From contig CAVVME010000007.1 of the NCBI GenBank assembly GCA_963749365.1, forward strand, positions 1 through 55,041: DNA of 55,041 bases, in the 5' to 3' direction. The stretch comes from WHSW01 sp963749365. GTDB taxonomy: Bacteria; Actinomycetota; Thermoleophilia; Solirubrobacterales; 70-9. Of this stretch, positions 37,916 to 46,455 are shown in pieces; within the stretch, counting starts at the first letter, position 1, and the number at the start of each line of letters is the position of its first letter. A program made the translations under genes and the position numbers. Below the pieces are notes generated by a model, which was given only the letters and a program-made list of their open reading frames with translations, was not told where the DNA came from and did not search any database.

Positions 37916-39664
37916 ATGAAGCCGCCGAGATGGATGCCGGGCGCACGCTCGCTCGCCTCCTACCGCAAGTCGTGGTTGCGTCACGATCTGGTCGCCGGTC
38001 TCGTCCTGAGCACGCTCCTGGTGCCGCAGGGAATGGCGTACGCGCAGCTGGCGGGCCTGCCCGCGATCACCGGCCTGTACACGACGGTCCTCTGCCTGAT
38101 CGGCTACGCAGCCTTCGGTCCCTCTCGCATCCTCGTGCTGGGCCCGGACTCCTCACTCGGGCCGATGATCGCGGCGACGCTACTGCCGATCATCGGATCC
38201 GGCGGGGATCCAGACCGTGCGATCGCGCTGGCGGCGATGCTCGCCCTCCTAGTCGCTGCGATCGAGATCGGCGCGGGCCTGGCGAAGCTCGGGTTCATTG
38301 CGGACCTGCTGTCCAAGCCCACTCAGATCGGCTACATGAATGGGCTCGCGCTGACCATTCTGGTCGGGCAGCTGCCGAAGCTCTTCGGCTTCTCGATCGA
38401 GGCGGACGGACTTATCGACGAGGCGCGGAAGCTCGTCAGCGGGTTGGCGTCGGGGGAGGCTGTGGCCGCCGCCGCTGCCGTCGGGGTGGTCAGCCTCGCG
38501 CTGATCCTGATCCTCCAGCGCTGGCTGCCCCGCATCCCCGGCGTGCTGGTCGCGGTCGTCGCCGCGATCGCCGCGACCTCGGCGCTCCATCTCTCCGACC
38601 ACGGGGTCTCGCTCGTCGGGATCCTGCCCGAGGGGCTGCCCTCCCCGACCTGGCCGAGCCCGGTGTCCGACCTGCCGCTCCTGGTTGCGGGAGCGCTCGG
38701 TATCGCGCTGGTATCCCTGACCGACACGATCTCCACCGCGTCGGCATTCGCGGCCCGCACGGGCCAGGAAATCGACGGCAACAAGGAGATGGTCGGCATC
38801 GGCGCGGCGAACGTCGGCGCGGGCTTGTTCCAGGGCTTCCCGGTCAGCACGAGTGGGTCGCGTACGGCAGTGGCCGAGCAGGCCGGCGCGAAGACACAGC
38901 TCACCGGGCTGGTCGGAGCAGCGGTGATCGTCCTGATGCTGGTGCTCGTGCCGGGGCTGCTTAGCAACCTCCCGGAGGCCACTCTCGCGGCCGTCGTGAT
39001 CGCAGCATCCCTGTCGCTCGCCGACATCGCGGGGTCGAGGCGGCTGTGGCACCAGCGGCGCGCCGAGTTCCTGCTCTCGATGGCCGCGTTCCTCGGCGTG
39101 GCGCTGCTTGGGGTGCTGGCCGGCGTCGCTGTCGCCGTGGCGCTGTCGATCCTCAACGTCTTCCGCCGCGCGTGGTGGCCCTACCAGACCACGCTCGGGC
39201 GGGTCCCTGGCATGGAGGGCCACCACGACCGCAGCCTGTACCCCGATGCCGAGGAGCTCCCCGGCCTCGTGATCTTCCGCTTCGACGCGCCGCTGCTGTT
39301 CGCGAACGCGCGGACGTTCCGCGACCAGATCCGCCGCCTCGCGGCCGGCGAGCCGAAGCCACGCTGGATCGTCATCGCGGCCGAGCCGATCACAGACGTC
39401 GACACCACGGCGGCTGACATGTTGCTCGAGCTCGATGAGGAGGTCAACGCGCGCGGCACCTCCCTCGTCTTCGCCGAGCTCAAAGACCCCGTACGGGCAA
39501 AGCTCGAGCGCTACGAGCTCATCGGCACGCTCGACCCGGATCACTTCTTCCCAACGCTCGACGGTGCCCTCGAGGCCTTCCGCCGCCAGACGGGCGCAGA
39601 GTGGACCGCACCCAGGAAGGGGAGCGATCGGGATGCGGACTGCGGCGGCTCCGCTGGGCGATAA
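37916..39664 (+). CDS. SulP-family anion transporter with STAS domain
   Basis: 582 residues from ATG 37916; an in-frame ATG at 37871 would add 15 residues. The SulP core starts DLVAGLVLSTLLVPQGMAYAQLAGLP and has about 12-14 helices, including FPVSTSGSRTAVAEQAGAKTQLTGLVG. The C-terminal STAS domain (about residues 440-560) carries IFRFDAPLLFANARTF and ADMLLELDEEVNARG. It probably exchanges sulfate, bicarbonate or dicarboxylates. No carbonic anhydrase gene is adjacent. A second, diverged SulP gene lies at 50365-52050. Confidence 0.92.
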   Translation: MKPPRWMPGARSLASYRKSWLRHDLVAGLVLSTLLVPQGMAYAQLAGLPAITGLYTTVLCLIGYAAFGPSRILVLGPDSSLGPMIAATLLPIIGSGGDPDRAIALAAMLALLVAAIEIGAGLAKLGFIADLLSKPTQIGYMNGLALTILVGQLPKLFGFSIEADGLIDEARKLVSGLASGEAVAAAAAVGVVSLALILILQRWLPRIPGVLVAVVAAIAATSALHLSDHGVSLVGILPEGLPSPTWPSPVSDLPLLVAGALGIALVSLTDTISTASAFAARTGQEIDGNKEMVGIGAANVGAGLFQGFPVSTSGSRTAVAEQAGAKTQLTGLVGAAVIVLMLVLVPGLLSNLPEATLAAVVIAASLSLADIAGSRRLWHQRRAEFLLSMAAFLGVALLGVLAGVAVAVALSILNVFRRAWWPYQTTLGRVPGMEGHHDRSLYPDAEELPGLVIFRFDAPLLFANARTFRDQIRRLAAGEPKPRWIVIAAEPITDVDTTAADMLLELDEEVNARGTSLVFAELKDPVRAKLERYELIGTLDPDHFFPTLDGALEAFRRQTGAEWTAPRKGSDRDADCGGSAGR

Positions 39665-39716
39665 TGTCCTCCCGCATCATTCGTCGCATGTGTTGCAGGG
39701 ACCACGGAGGAGAGCG

Positions 39717-41090
39717 ATGAGCAGAGTGTGTCGGTGCCAGCTCGGAGCACTGATGGTCGTGGCGGGACTCGCGGCGTCGGTTGCGGCGCCCGGGGCTGCC
39801 GCGAAGAACAAGCCGGACAAGCTCGATCCCGACAAGGTCACCCCGGTGATCTTCGTCCACGGTGGGTCGGGGTCGGGGGCGCAGTTCCAGTCGCAACAGA
39901 TGCGGCTGACCAGCAACGGGTTTCCGCAACGCTTCATCAACGTGCTCGAGTACGACACGTTCACGTCCCTCGACGAGACCATCGACGAGGTCCACGCCAG
40001 CCTCGACGCGCTGATCGAGCGGGTGAAGGCGCAGACCGGCAAGTCCCGGGTCGACGTGCTCGGGCACTCGCGCGGCACGACGGTGATGCACGAGTACCTC
40101 GCGAGCCCCGAGCGCGCGGCGAGCGTGCGCCGCTACGTCAACATCGACGGCCGGACGAGCGACTCGCCGCCCGGAGGGGTGAAGACGCTCGCGATCTGGG
40201 CCGGCGTCCGCTCGCTGGACCCCGGGGAAGAGCCGACCAGGGAGATCGGGGGGGCGCAGAACGTCACGATCCCGAACCAGACCCACGTTCAAGTGGCGAC
40301 CTCGGAGGAGTCGTTCACCCCGATCTTCAGATTCCTGGTCGGCGAAAAGCCCGAGACCGACGAGATCAAGAAGGGCAAGCGCGAGGTCAAGATCGCCGGC
40401 CGCGCCGTGGTCTTCCCTCAGAACACCGGCGTTCCGGCGGGGACTCAGCTGGAGGTGTGGCGGCTGAAGCCGGCCACGGGCGAGCGGAAGGGAAACCAGC
40501 CGGTCGAGGCACCCGACCTCGCCGCCGATGGGTCGTGGGGCCCGCTGAAGCTGCTGCGCGGCAAGCGCTATGAGTTCGCGCTTACCCGTCTCGACGGAGT
40601 GGTCCACCACGTGTACCCGGAGCCGTTTCGGCGCAACGACCGGCTCGTGCGCCTGCTCAGCTCAGTGCCCGGGGAGGGCATCGAGTTGCTGCTCGAGCCC
40701 AACGACGCCAACTCGGGCATGGTGATCATCCGCTACAAGGAGTTCTGGGGCGACCACGGCGGCGGTCGGAATGACGTGCTCACGGTCGAGGGACAGAACG
40801 TCGTCACGCCCACCCTGAGCCCGATCTCGAACACGACGAACGCCGTTTTCGTGTTCGACGATGACGGTGACGGCATGTCGGATCTCAGCGCACCGAATGC
40901 GTTGATCGCCAGCCTGTCGTTCCTCACCCACGCGGACCTGTTCATCCCCGCGGCGGAACCCCCCAACGACACCGTGGAGGTGAGTCTCAGGTCGCGCGGG
41001 CGCGGGCCGACGCGAAGCCTGAACTTCCCCAACTTCCGCTCGTCGACGAACCGTGTCAGCCTGATCTTCAGCGACTACGAGAAACGTTGA
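39717..41090 (+). CDS. Secreted alpha/beta hydrolase (lipase-like)
   Basis: 457 residues from ATG 39717, preceded by GGAGGAGA. A signal peptide covers about residues 1-29 (LGALMVVAGLAASVAAPGAAA). The hydrolase domain begins VTPVIFVHGGSGSGAQF, with nucleophile elbow VLGHSRGTTVMHEYL (Ser at about 120). The region after about residue 230 is beta-rich (EVKIAGRAVVFPQNTGVPAGTQLEVWRL and a Gly-rich segment) and resembles the extended lipases or depolymerases that carry an added domain. It acts outside the cell on an ester, lipid or polymer. The frame upstream of 39717 is a shadow of the SulP gene. Confidence 0.88.
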   Translation: MSRVCRCQLGALMVVAGLAASVAAPGAAAKNKPDKLDPDKVTPVIFVHGGSGSGAQFQSQQMRLTSNGFPQRFINVLEYDTFTSLDETIDEVHASLDALIERVKAQTGKSRVDVLGHSRGTTVMHEYLASPERAASVRRYVNIDGRTSDSPPGGVKTLAIWAGVRSLDPGEEPTREIGGAQNVTIPNQTHVQVATSEESFTPIFRFLVGEKPETDEIKKGKREVKIAGRAVVFPQNTGVPAGTQLEVWRLKPATGERKGNQPVEAPDLAADGSWGPLKLLRGKRYEFALTRLDGVVHHVYPEPFRRNDRLVRLLSSVPGEGIELLLEPNDANSGMVIIRYKEFWGDHGGGRNDVLTVEGQNVVTPTLSPISNTTNAVFVFDDDGDGMSDLSAPNALIASLSFLTHADLFIPAAEPPNDTVEVSLRSRGRGPTRSLNFPNFRSSTNRVSLIFSDYEKR

Positions 41091-41187
41091 TCAAGTGCCG
41101 AGACGCGCCGGGCTGAACACCGGCGCGCCCTGGACGCAGTGGCCGCGGGCTTGTTTACGCGCCCGGGAGGACTCCCGAGAGGTCGGT

Positions 41188-41649
41188 TCAGCCGGTAGCT
41201 GCCGCGTCCGCCGCCCGCTTGGACATCTCATCCGGCGGGACGTCCTCCACATGTGTCGCCACGTGCCAATGGTGGCCAAACGGATCCTCGAAGCTTCCTG
41301 AACGGTCGCCGTAGAACTTGTCTTCGACCGGACGCAGGACCTCGGCCCCGGCTTCGGTCGCGCGCTCAATGACGTTGTCCGCATCCTCGACGTAGACATG
41401 CAGCGACACCGGGGTGCCGCCAACGGTCTTCGGGCCGTGGGCGTCCATCTCAGGATGCTCGTCGGCGAGCATGATCACCGACTGGCCAATCTCGAGCTCA
41501 GCGTGACCGACCTTGTCGTCGGGTCCTCCCATGCGCATCCGCTCGGTCGCGCCGAGCACCGATGTGTAGAAGTCGATCGCGGCGGCGGCGCCGTCGACGA
41601 TGAGATACGGAGTAACCCGCGGGTAGCCATCCGGAATTGGGTTGACCAT
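41188..41649 (-). CDS. PhnB-like VOC (glyoxalase-superfamily) protein
   Basis: 153 residues from ATG 41649, with GGAGGTG just upstream. VTPYLIVDGAAAAIDFYTSVLGATERMRM is the typical opening of the PhnB-like group, followed by AELEIGQSVIMLADEHPEM, SLHVYVEDADNVIERATEAGAEVL and FGDRSGSFEDPFGHHWHVATH. Few members have known reactions. It sits between the hydrolase gene and the MarR gene without clear coupling. Confidence 0.88.
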   Translation of the reverse strand: MVNPIPDGYPRVTPYLIVDGAAAAIDFYTSVLGATERMRMGGPDDKVGHAELEIGQSVIMLADEHPEMDAHGPKTVGGTPVSLHVYVEDADNVIERATEAGAEVLRPVEDKFYGDRSGSFEDPFGHHWHVATHVEDVPPDEMSKRAADAAATG

Positions 41650-41812
41650 CGCTTGCACCTCCATGCGGTTGAGTGGCCGAAGTGGCCTGGCGTAGGCATG
41701 GTACGGCGCCGGCAGGGTCGGTCGCTTGGTCAGGCTCGGCGCCTGGCTGTCGCTTCCAGGTCGCGGCCGAGAACTGGTCCTGATCTCACACGATGGATGA
41801 GAAGGCGCAGAA

Positions 41813-42301
41813 CTAGTAAGCGTCGTCGCTATCAATCAACCGACCCAGGAGCTCGCTCAGGGTCTCCAGTTCCGCCTCGGTGAAACGATCGGCGAAGCGA
41901 TCCTTGACTCCGGCGCGATGGGTCGAGCGCAGCCGGCGAAGGAGCCGCTTCCCGCGAGGCGTGAGACGCGCCTCGATGTTCCTGGCGTCCGCCTCACCTC
42001 GCTCGCGAGCGATGAGGCCGGCAAGCTGGAGCCGATCGACGCGGCGTGAGAGCCCGCTCGGGCTCAGGACCACCGCCGCTGCGAGATCGCACATCCGCAG
42101 GCGACCGTGGGGAGCCTCGGCGAGCTGGGCGAGAACATCGAAGTCCCCGAGCACCACCCCGTGGCGCTGGCGCAGCTCCTCGTCGAGCTCCCCGATTAAG
42201 CGCGAGTGGGCCCGGAGGAAGCCCTTCCACGCCGAGAGCCCGGCTTCGCTCAGCGGCTCGGATGCGGTCGTGCGATCTGTCGCTTTCGCTGCTGCGTCCA
42301 T
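41813..42301 (-). CDS. MarR-family transcriptional regulator
   Basis: 162 residues. A winged helix spans about residues 50-115: VLGDFDVLAQLAEAPHGRLRMCDLAAAVVLSPSGLSRRVDRLQLAGLIARER with a wing GEADARNIEARLTPRG, flanked by dimerisation helices. MarR proteins are usually ligand-relieved repressors. It is divergent from yceI, and two TTGC...GCAA palindromes cover the promoter between them (42330-42366), so it probably represses both. Confidence 0.93.
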   Translation of the reverse strand: MDAAAKATDRTTASEPLSEAGLSAWKGFLRAHSRLIGELDEELRQRHGVVLGDFDVLAQLAEAPHGRLRMCDLAAAVVLSPSGLSRRVDRLQLAGLIARERGEADARNIEARLTPRGKRLLRRLRSTHRAGVKDRFADRFTEAELETLSELLGRLIDSDDAY

Positions 42302-42329
42302 GGAGTATCGAGTGTAGAGAGGAGATTAG

Positions 42330-42366
42330 TTGCGTGCGCAAGCATCTGCTATACTTGCGTGTGCAA
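42330..42366 (+). promoter_or_regulatory. yceI promoter with two MarR-type palindromes
   Basis: TATACT (42350-42355) is a strong -10. Palindrome one, TTGCGTGCGCAA (42330-42341), lies over the -35 zone. Palindrome two, TTGCGTGTGCAA (42355-42366), starts on the last -10 base. Their centres are 25 bp apart, so two dimers could bind the same promoter and block it. GATTAGTTGCGTG (42324-42336) recurs at 44127-44139. Confidence 0.75.
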
Positions 42367-42387
42367 GTAATCAGAAAGGAGATCAAA

Positions 42388-42948
42388 ATGGCAACCGCAA
42401 CTCTCACTCGCACAGCGATTCCCGTCGGGACCTGGATGGTCGACCCGGTCCACTCGAAGCTCGGCTTCGCCGTCAAGCACATGGGCGTCTCCACCGTCCG
42501 CGGCGAGTTTCGCGAGTTCGAGGGGACGATCGAGGTCGGCGAGGACCTCGAGTCCTCCCGGGCTTACGGAATCGTCAGGACCGCCTCGGTGAACACCAAC
42601 CAGGAGCAGCGCGACGAGCATCTGCGCTCGGCCGACTTCTTCGATGCCGAAGCTCATCCTGAGCTGCGCTTCGAGTCGAAGCGCTTCGAGGCGCTCGACG
42701 AGGAGACGGTCCGCATCGTCGGCGAGCTGACGCTGAACGGGGTCACCCGGGAGCTCGAGCTCGAGGCCGAGGTCCTGGGCACCGGGTTGGGCGCCTCAGA
42801 CGAGGAACGGATCGGTCTCGAGGCCACAGGCCAGCTCTCCCGCCGCGACTACGGGATGCGCTTCAACGCCGCACTCGGCAGCGGCAACGCAGTCGTCGCC
42901 GACAAGGTGAAGCTGGAACTCGACATCGCCGCGGTGAAGCAGGACTGA
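42388..42948 (+). CDS. YceI-family lipocalin-like protein
   Basis: 186 residues from ATG 42388, with AAAGGAG 8 nt upstream. GTWMVDPVHSKLGFAVKHMGVSTVRGEF is the family hallmark, and the barrel continues with RDEHLRSADFFDAEAHPELRFES and LTLNGVTRELELEAEV. There is no signal peptide, so the actinobacterial cytoplasmic type is likely. YceI proteins bind isoprenoid quinones or similar lipids. It is controlled from the MarR-type operator region upstream and followed by a strong terminator at 42963-43000. Confidence 0.93.
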   Translation: MATATLTRTAIPVGTWMVDPVHSKLGFAVKHMGVSTVRGEFREFEGTIEVGEDLESSRAYGIVRTASVNTNQEQRDEHLRSADFFDAEAHPELRFESKRFEALDEETVRIVGELTLNGVTRELELEAEVLGTGLGASDEERIGLEATGQLSRRDYGMRFNAALGSGNAVVADKVKLELDIAAVKQD

Positions 42949-42962
42949 CCGACGGCCCCGTC

Positions 42963-43000
42963 GCGATACCCGGCGTACTCGCGGGTGGGCCGGGTATCGC
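42963..43000. terminator. 12-bp stem hairpin after yceI
   Basis: GCGATACCCGGC (42963-42974) and GCCGGGTATCGC (42989-43000) are perfectly complementary with a 14-nt loop. It lies between the convergent yceI and the 73-residue gene and can serve both strands. Confidence 0.7.
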
Positions 43001-43045
43001 GTGTGCAGAGACAACGCAAGTCATGAGGGGGAACTCGGCGGTTGA

Positions 43046-43267
43046 TCAGCAACCAGAGGCGTTGACCGGCTCGCCGCACGCCAGGTCGTCGTTGGCTTGG
43101 TCCGACTGCCAATCCTCGTACTCGATTCGCTCGACGGCACTCATCCGCGTCTCGTGGACCGGCTTGCGCTTCTCCGAGTCGCCATCGCCCCAGCCGAGGC
43201 TGACGGCGACGAAGATCGCCAGCGCGACCATGCCCAGGCCCTTGATCGCTCCAAACCCATCATCCAT
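43046..43267 (-). CDS. Small membrane-anchored protein, unknown function
   Basis: 73 residues with one hydrophobic segment (GLGMVALAIFVAVSLGWG, about residues 10-27) followed by a charged tail with two cysteines near the C-terminus (LACGEPVNASGC). GAGGAGG lies 10 nt before the ATG, which supports translation. No family is recognised. It ends near the yceI terminator and is probably monocistronic. Confidence 0.6.
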   Translation of the reverse strand: MDDGFGAIKGLGMVALAIFVAVSLGWGDGDSEKRKPVHETRMSAVERIEYEDWQSDQANDDLACGEPVNASGC

Positions 43268-43429
43268 GGCACTTCGCCTCCTCGTGGCTTCCTTGCCGCT
43301 TCATGCTCAATGTACGTCCGAGCCGCCGCGGAGTTGCTGCGAGCGCCGCACAGGCCTATTCGAAAGCCGAGGCCCTCGAAGACGCCGGGCTGTCGGAGTA
43401 CCTCAGAAGTACCGCTTTGGGACGACAGA

Positions 43430-43457
43430 CGAAAGGCCCGCTAAGGCGGGCCTTTCG
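43430..43457. terminator. 12-bp stem intrinsic-type terminator
   Basis: CGAAAGGCCCGC (43430-43441) and GCGGGCCTTTCG (43446-43457) with a TAAG loop, followed on the plus strand by TTTG. This is the most terminator-like hairpin in the window. It lies 3' of the GNAT gene on the minus strand. The 241-bp gap 43268-43508 otherwise holds no recognisable gene. Confidence 0.75.
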
Positions 43458-43508
43458 TTTGTCGGAGGGTGCCCGCGACCGGGCGAGGTGCCCGCAAGGC
43501 GGGCCGGT

Positions 43509-43979
43509 TCAGCGGGTGGATGTCAGGGCGCACACGTAGATGGCTGCCGGGTTTCCGGGCGGCCATCCCGGCAGCGGGTCGATGGTGTCGATGTGGACGA
43601 AGCCGTGGTGCTCCCAGAAGGCGCGGGTTGCGATGTAGGGCTCGTAGTCAGCGGACGCATCGAGGCTCTTGGTCTCGACCAGGGTGATGTCGTCAGCAGC
43701 AAGAGCGCCGAGGACGTGTTCGAGGAGCGTCGCGCCGACCCCCTGGTTCCGCTGGTCGTCTCGCACGGCCAGCCAGAGGATCTCGGCGGCTCGAGACGTC
43801 CGGTACTCGACCACGGCGAAGCCGACCACGCCGTCGTCTTTGGTGATCACCCAACCGTGGTGTGCGTCGAGGTCGTTGGCGACCTTCTCGGGCACATCGT
43901 CAGTGAAGTAATCGTCTAGCCCGCGAACGATCGTCTGGCATGCCTCAAGGTCTCCCGGGGCGCCGGGTCGTACGCGCAT
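43509..43979 (-). CDS. GNAT-family N-acetyltransferase
   Basis: 156 residues from ATG 43979 (MRVRPGAPGD). The acetyl-CoA loop is VRDDQRNQGVGATLLEHVLG (Q/R-x-x-G-x-G/A pattern), preceded by the strand VVGFAVVEYRTSRAAEILWLAV and followed by TRAFWEHHGFVHIDTIDPLPGWPPG. It would acetylate a small molecule or protein amine; the substrate is unknown. The longer frame upstream is not real coding. It ends 52 bp from the terminator at 43430-43457. Confidence 0.88.
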   Translation of the reverse strand: MRVRPGAPGDLEACQTIVRGLDDYFTDDVPEKVANDLDAHHGWVITKDDGVVGFAVVEYRTSRAAEILWLAVRDDQRNQGVGATLLEHVLGALAADDITLVETKSLDASADYEPYIATRAFWEHHGFVHIDTIDPLPGWPPGNPAAIYVCALTSTR

Positions 43980-44043
43980 CGCGGCGCATTGTCGCCCAGC
44001 GAGCCCCAAACTCCCCCGCCGGCGTCCCGGAGGGCGGGCCAGG

Positions 44044-44053
44044 TTGGTACCAA
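44044..44053. promoter_or_regulatory. Palindrome TTGGTACCAA
   Basis: Perfect 10-bp palindrome, 65 bp upstream of the GNAT start in the divergent region before the DHFR-like gene. A possible operator; no partner can be named. Confidence 0.3.
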
Positions 44054-44126
44054 TACGTCCGCGGTCCTGAAGGCTGATCGTCGAGCTCGCCGAGCGGATC
44101 GGCTCCGAGGGAACGGCCGCATAAGC

Positions 44127-44139
44127 GATTAGTTGCGTG
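44127..44139 (+). promoter_or_regulatory. GATTAGTTGCGTG, shared with the yceI promoter
   Basis: 13 bases identical to 42324-42336, which includes the left half of the first MarR-type palindrome. Here the right half is lost (GGGGCG). It lies 57 bp before the DHFR-like ATG at 44196 and may be a weak or half operator for the same regulator. Confidence 0.35.
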
Positions 44140-44195
44140 GGGCGCTCCGGTCTAAAGGACTGACGATCGAGCAAAACGCGAAGGAGACCGAACAG

Positions 44196-44768
44196 ATGAC
44201 TGCACGGATTGTCGTGACCGAGTTCGTATCGCTCGACGGCGTGATGGAGGCGCCCGGGGGTGAGCCGGACTTCAAGTACCCCGGTTGGACCTTCGAATTC
44301 GAACGCGGTGACGACGGGAACCAGTTCAAGCTGGACGAAACGAGGCAGGCCGACGGCCTGCTGATCGGCCGGCGCACGTATGAGAGCTTTGCCGGCGCCT
44401 GGCCCACGCGTGAGGGCGAGTTCGCCGAGAAGTTCAACTCGATGCCGAAGTTCGTCGTCTCGAAGACGCTCAAGGACCCGGAGTGGAACAACACCACGGT
44501 CCTCGATAGCGGGGAGGCCACGGCCCAGGTGCGAAAGCTCAAGGAGGAGTTCGACGGCGAACTGCAGGTGCCGGGAAGCCACCGGCTCGTCCAGGAGCTG
44601 GTCGAAAGCGACCTCGTCGACCAGGTCAACCTGATGGTCTTCCCGGTGATTCTCGGGATCGGCAAGAAGGCCTTCGAGGAGACGCCCGAGCGGCGCAACC
44701 TACGGCTCAAGGACTCGAAGGTCGTCGGCGACGGCGTCCTCGTGCTGACCTACGGGCGGGCGGCCTGA
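44196..44768 (+). CDS. Dihydrofolate-reductase-like (RibD C-terminal domain) protein
   Basis: 190 residues from ATG 44196, with AAGGAG 9 nt upstream; the frame starting at 44133 lacks a ribosome site. ARIVVTEFVSLDGVMEAPGGEPD is the family opening, with LLIGRRTYESFAGAWP, KFVVSKTL and ELQVPGSHRLVQELVESDLVDQVNLMVFPVILG. It is a predicted NADPH-dependent reductase with unknown substrate. It is distinct from the copy at 26076-26690 (about the YyaP/YwjB type). The bicupin gene starts 12 bp downstream, so the two are likely cotranscribed. Confidence 0.88.
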   Translation: MTARIVVTEFVSLDGVMEAPGGEPDFKYPGWTFEFERGDDGNQFKLDETRQADGLLIGRRTYESFAGAWPTREGEFAEKFNSMPKFVVSKTLKDPEWNNTTVLDSGEATAQVRKLKEEFDGELQVPGSHRLVQELVESDLVDQVNLMVFPVILGIGKKAFEETPERRNLRLKDSKVVGDGVLVLTYGRAA

Positions 44769-44780
44769 ATCGCGGCTCTG

Positions 44781-45584
44781 ATGGAGCCACGCGCGCCCTC
44801 GGAGCAGGATGTCCTCGTCGGACGCGGCGAGGGGGAGACGATCACCGACCGGGAGAACCGCGAGGTCGCGCTGATCGCGGTCCGCGACGAGATCACGATG
44901 ACGCGCTCGCGCTACGGGCCGGGGGAGCGCGGCCCCGACCCGCACGTGCACCACGAGCACACGGACTCCTTCTACGTCCTCGACGGGGCGCTGACGTTCG
45001 CGGTCGGGCCCGACGGCGAGCGGGTGGTAGTGCCTGCCGGCGGGTTCGTCGCGGTGCCGCCCAACGTGTCGCACTCGTTCAGAAACGAGGGCAGCGCCAG
45101 CGCCCACTTCCTCAACATGCACACACCGGATGGCGGCTTTGCCGCGTTCATGCGTGGCGCCCGCGACGGCGTGGACATCGGGTTCGACAGCTTCGACCCG
45201 CCCGCCGATGGGGGCAGGCCGGCGTTCGAAGCAATCGTCGTTGGCCCCGATCAGGGGGAGCGGGTCGAGGCAGGCAACCGGGTCGCTGTTGTGAAGGCGG
45301 TCCTGCCGCAGATCTGCTTCCTCGAGTTCGCCTACGCCGGGCCGCGCGACGGCCCGCCCGTGCACGACCACGACGACCAGGTGGATTCCTTCTACGTCCT
45401 GGACGGCGAGATCGAGTTCGAGGTGGATGGCTCAGTCCATGCCGGCGGTCCCGGGACGCTCGCGTCGATCCCGCCCGGGTTGTCTCACACGTTCCGCCAC
45501 ATCCACGACGGCAGGGCCCGCGTCCTCAACATCCACGCCCCCGACCGCGGCTTCGGGGACTTCATCCGCGGCACGGCGGACTGA
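44781..45584 (+). CDS. Bicupin protein
   Basis: 267 residues with two cupin barrels. Cupin 1 (about residues 30-120) has PHVHHEHTDSFYVLDGALTFAV and PPNVSHSFRNEG. Cupin 2 (about 165-260) has PPVHDHDDQVDSFYVLDGEIEFEV and PPGLSHTFRHI. Each has the His-x-His...Glu/Asp plus late His pattern for a metal, although cupin 2 uses HDHDD. Bicupins include dioxygenases and isomerases; no substrate is suggested. It follows the DHFR-like gene closely on the same strand. Confidence 0.87.
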   Translation: MEPRAPSEQDVLVGRGEGETITDRENREVALIAVRDEITMTRSRYGPGERGPDPHVHHEHTDSFYVLDGALTFAVGPDGERVVVPAGGFVAVPPNVSHSFRNEGSASAHFLNMHTPDGGFAAFMRGARDGVDIGFDSFDPPADGGRPAFEAIVVGPDQGERVEAGNRVAVVKAVLPQICFLEFAYAGPRDGPPVHDHDDQVDSFYVLDGEIEFEVDGSVHAGGPGTLASIPPGLSHTFRHIHDGRARVLNIHAPDRGFGDFIRGTAD

Positions 45585-45589
45585 GCGCG

Positions 45590-46405
45590 CTAGCCCTCCA
45601 GACGCCGAAGCTGTCGCTCCCGGTCGGCGATCTCGCCTTCGATCGAGGCGAGCTCGCCCTCGGTCTCGGTGACGACCGCCCGCGCCTCCTCCAGCTTGGA
45701 CTCGGCGTCCGCACGCTTCTGCAGAGCCTTCTCCTGGGCCGTCCGTGTGCGCGTCTCGCGACGGCCCAGCTCCTTGAGGGCGGCGCGCGCCTCCTTGAGC
45801 TCCTGGGAGCGGTCCTTCGCCGGCTTGGTCGCCGCCCGGGACCGCGTGGGCGTCGCCTCGCCCGGGAGACCGGCTGCCCGGCGCTCGCGATCCAGGCGGC
45901 CGGTCCGCACCAGGCGTGCCACCTCCTCGTCGCTCCCGGCGGCTTGCAGGGTCTCGCCGACGCGGTCGAGGGTCGCGGCGCTCGGGCGTGGGTCCATCTC
46001 GCGGGCGATCTCCATCAGCCGCTCGAGCGCCTGGCGCTCCAGCCGGGCGGCCTCGCGCAGACGCTCGCCGGAGCCCGCGGTGCCGAGCTGCGAGTGAACG
46101 TCGCGGAGCCGTTCGGCCGCATCGAGTAGCGCCTGCGTCTCGTCCGAGTGGCCCAGGCTCAGGCGGTTTACCACCGACGCCGCCTGGGTTGGGCGCTTCT
46201 GCCGCTTGACGTCCGCCGCAACCTCGGCCTCCCCGGCCGCCTTGAGTTCGGCGGCGAGCTCGTTGCGACCGGCCGTGAAGTCTTCCGGGGCTCCGCGATA
46301 GAGCCCATCCAGTCGCCGCTCGACCTTGTCATCACTGTCGGCGATGTGCGTATGGGTAGCACGTCCGCGGCCGGGTGTTGGCGTCCGCCGCCTCGAGGTC
46401 GACAC
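45590..46405 (-). CDS. Conserved actinobacterial coiled-coil protein
   Basis: 271 residues from GTG 46405; the start is uncertain because the conserved part begins later (DDKVERRLDGLYRGAPEDFTAGRNELA). The N-terminal domain with VKRQKRPTQAASVVNRLSL is a pattern seen in conserved actinobacterial hypothetical proteins. The C-terminal 90 residues form a long Glu/Arg/Ala coiled coil (KEARAALKELGRRETRTRT, then ESKLEEARAVVTETEGELA). No membrane segment. It is convergent with the bicupin gene. Function unknown. Confidence 0.8.
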   Translation of the reverse strand: MSTSRRRTPTPGRGRATHTHIADSDDKVERRLDGLYRGAPEDFTAGRNELAAELKAAGEAEVAADVKRQKRPTQAASVVNRLSLGHSDETQALLDAAERLRDVHSQLGTAGSGERLREAARLERQALERLMEIAREMDPRPSAATLDRVGETLQAAGSDEEVARLVRTGRLDRERRAAGLPGEATPTRSRAATKPAKDRSQELKEARAALKELGRRETRTRTAQEKALQKRADAESKLEEARAVVTETEGELASIEGEIADRERQLRRLEG

Positions 46406-46455
46406 TGAACTCGCTCAACGCCCAGGGCAGCGGCGAGATGTGCTCCGGCCCGCGG

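Noticed and set aside
43303..43539. 78-codon plus-strand frame
   Set aside because: Runs through a strong terminator hairpin and into the GNAT gene in antisense; tail composition is typical of non-coding read-through.
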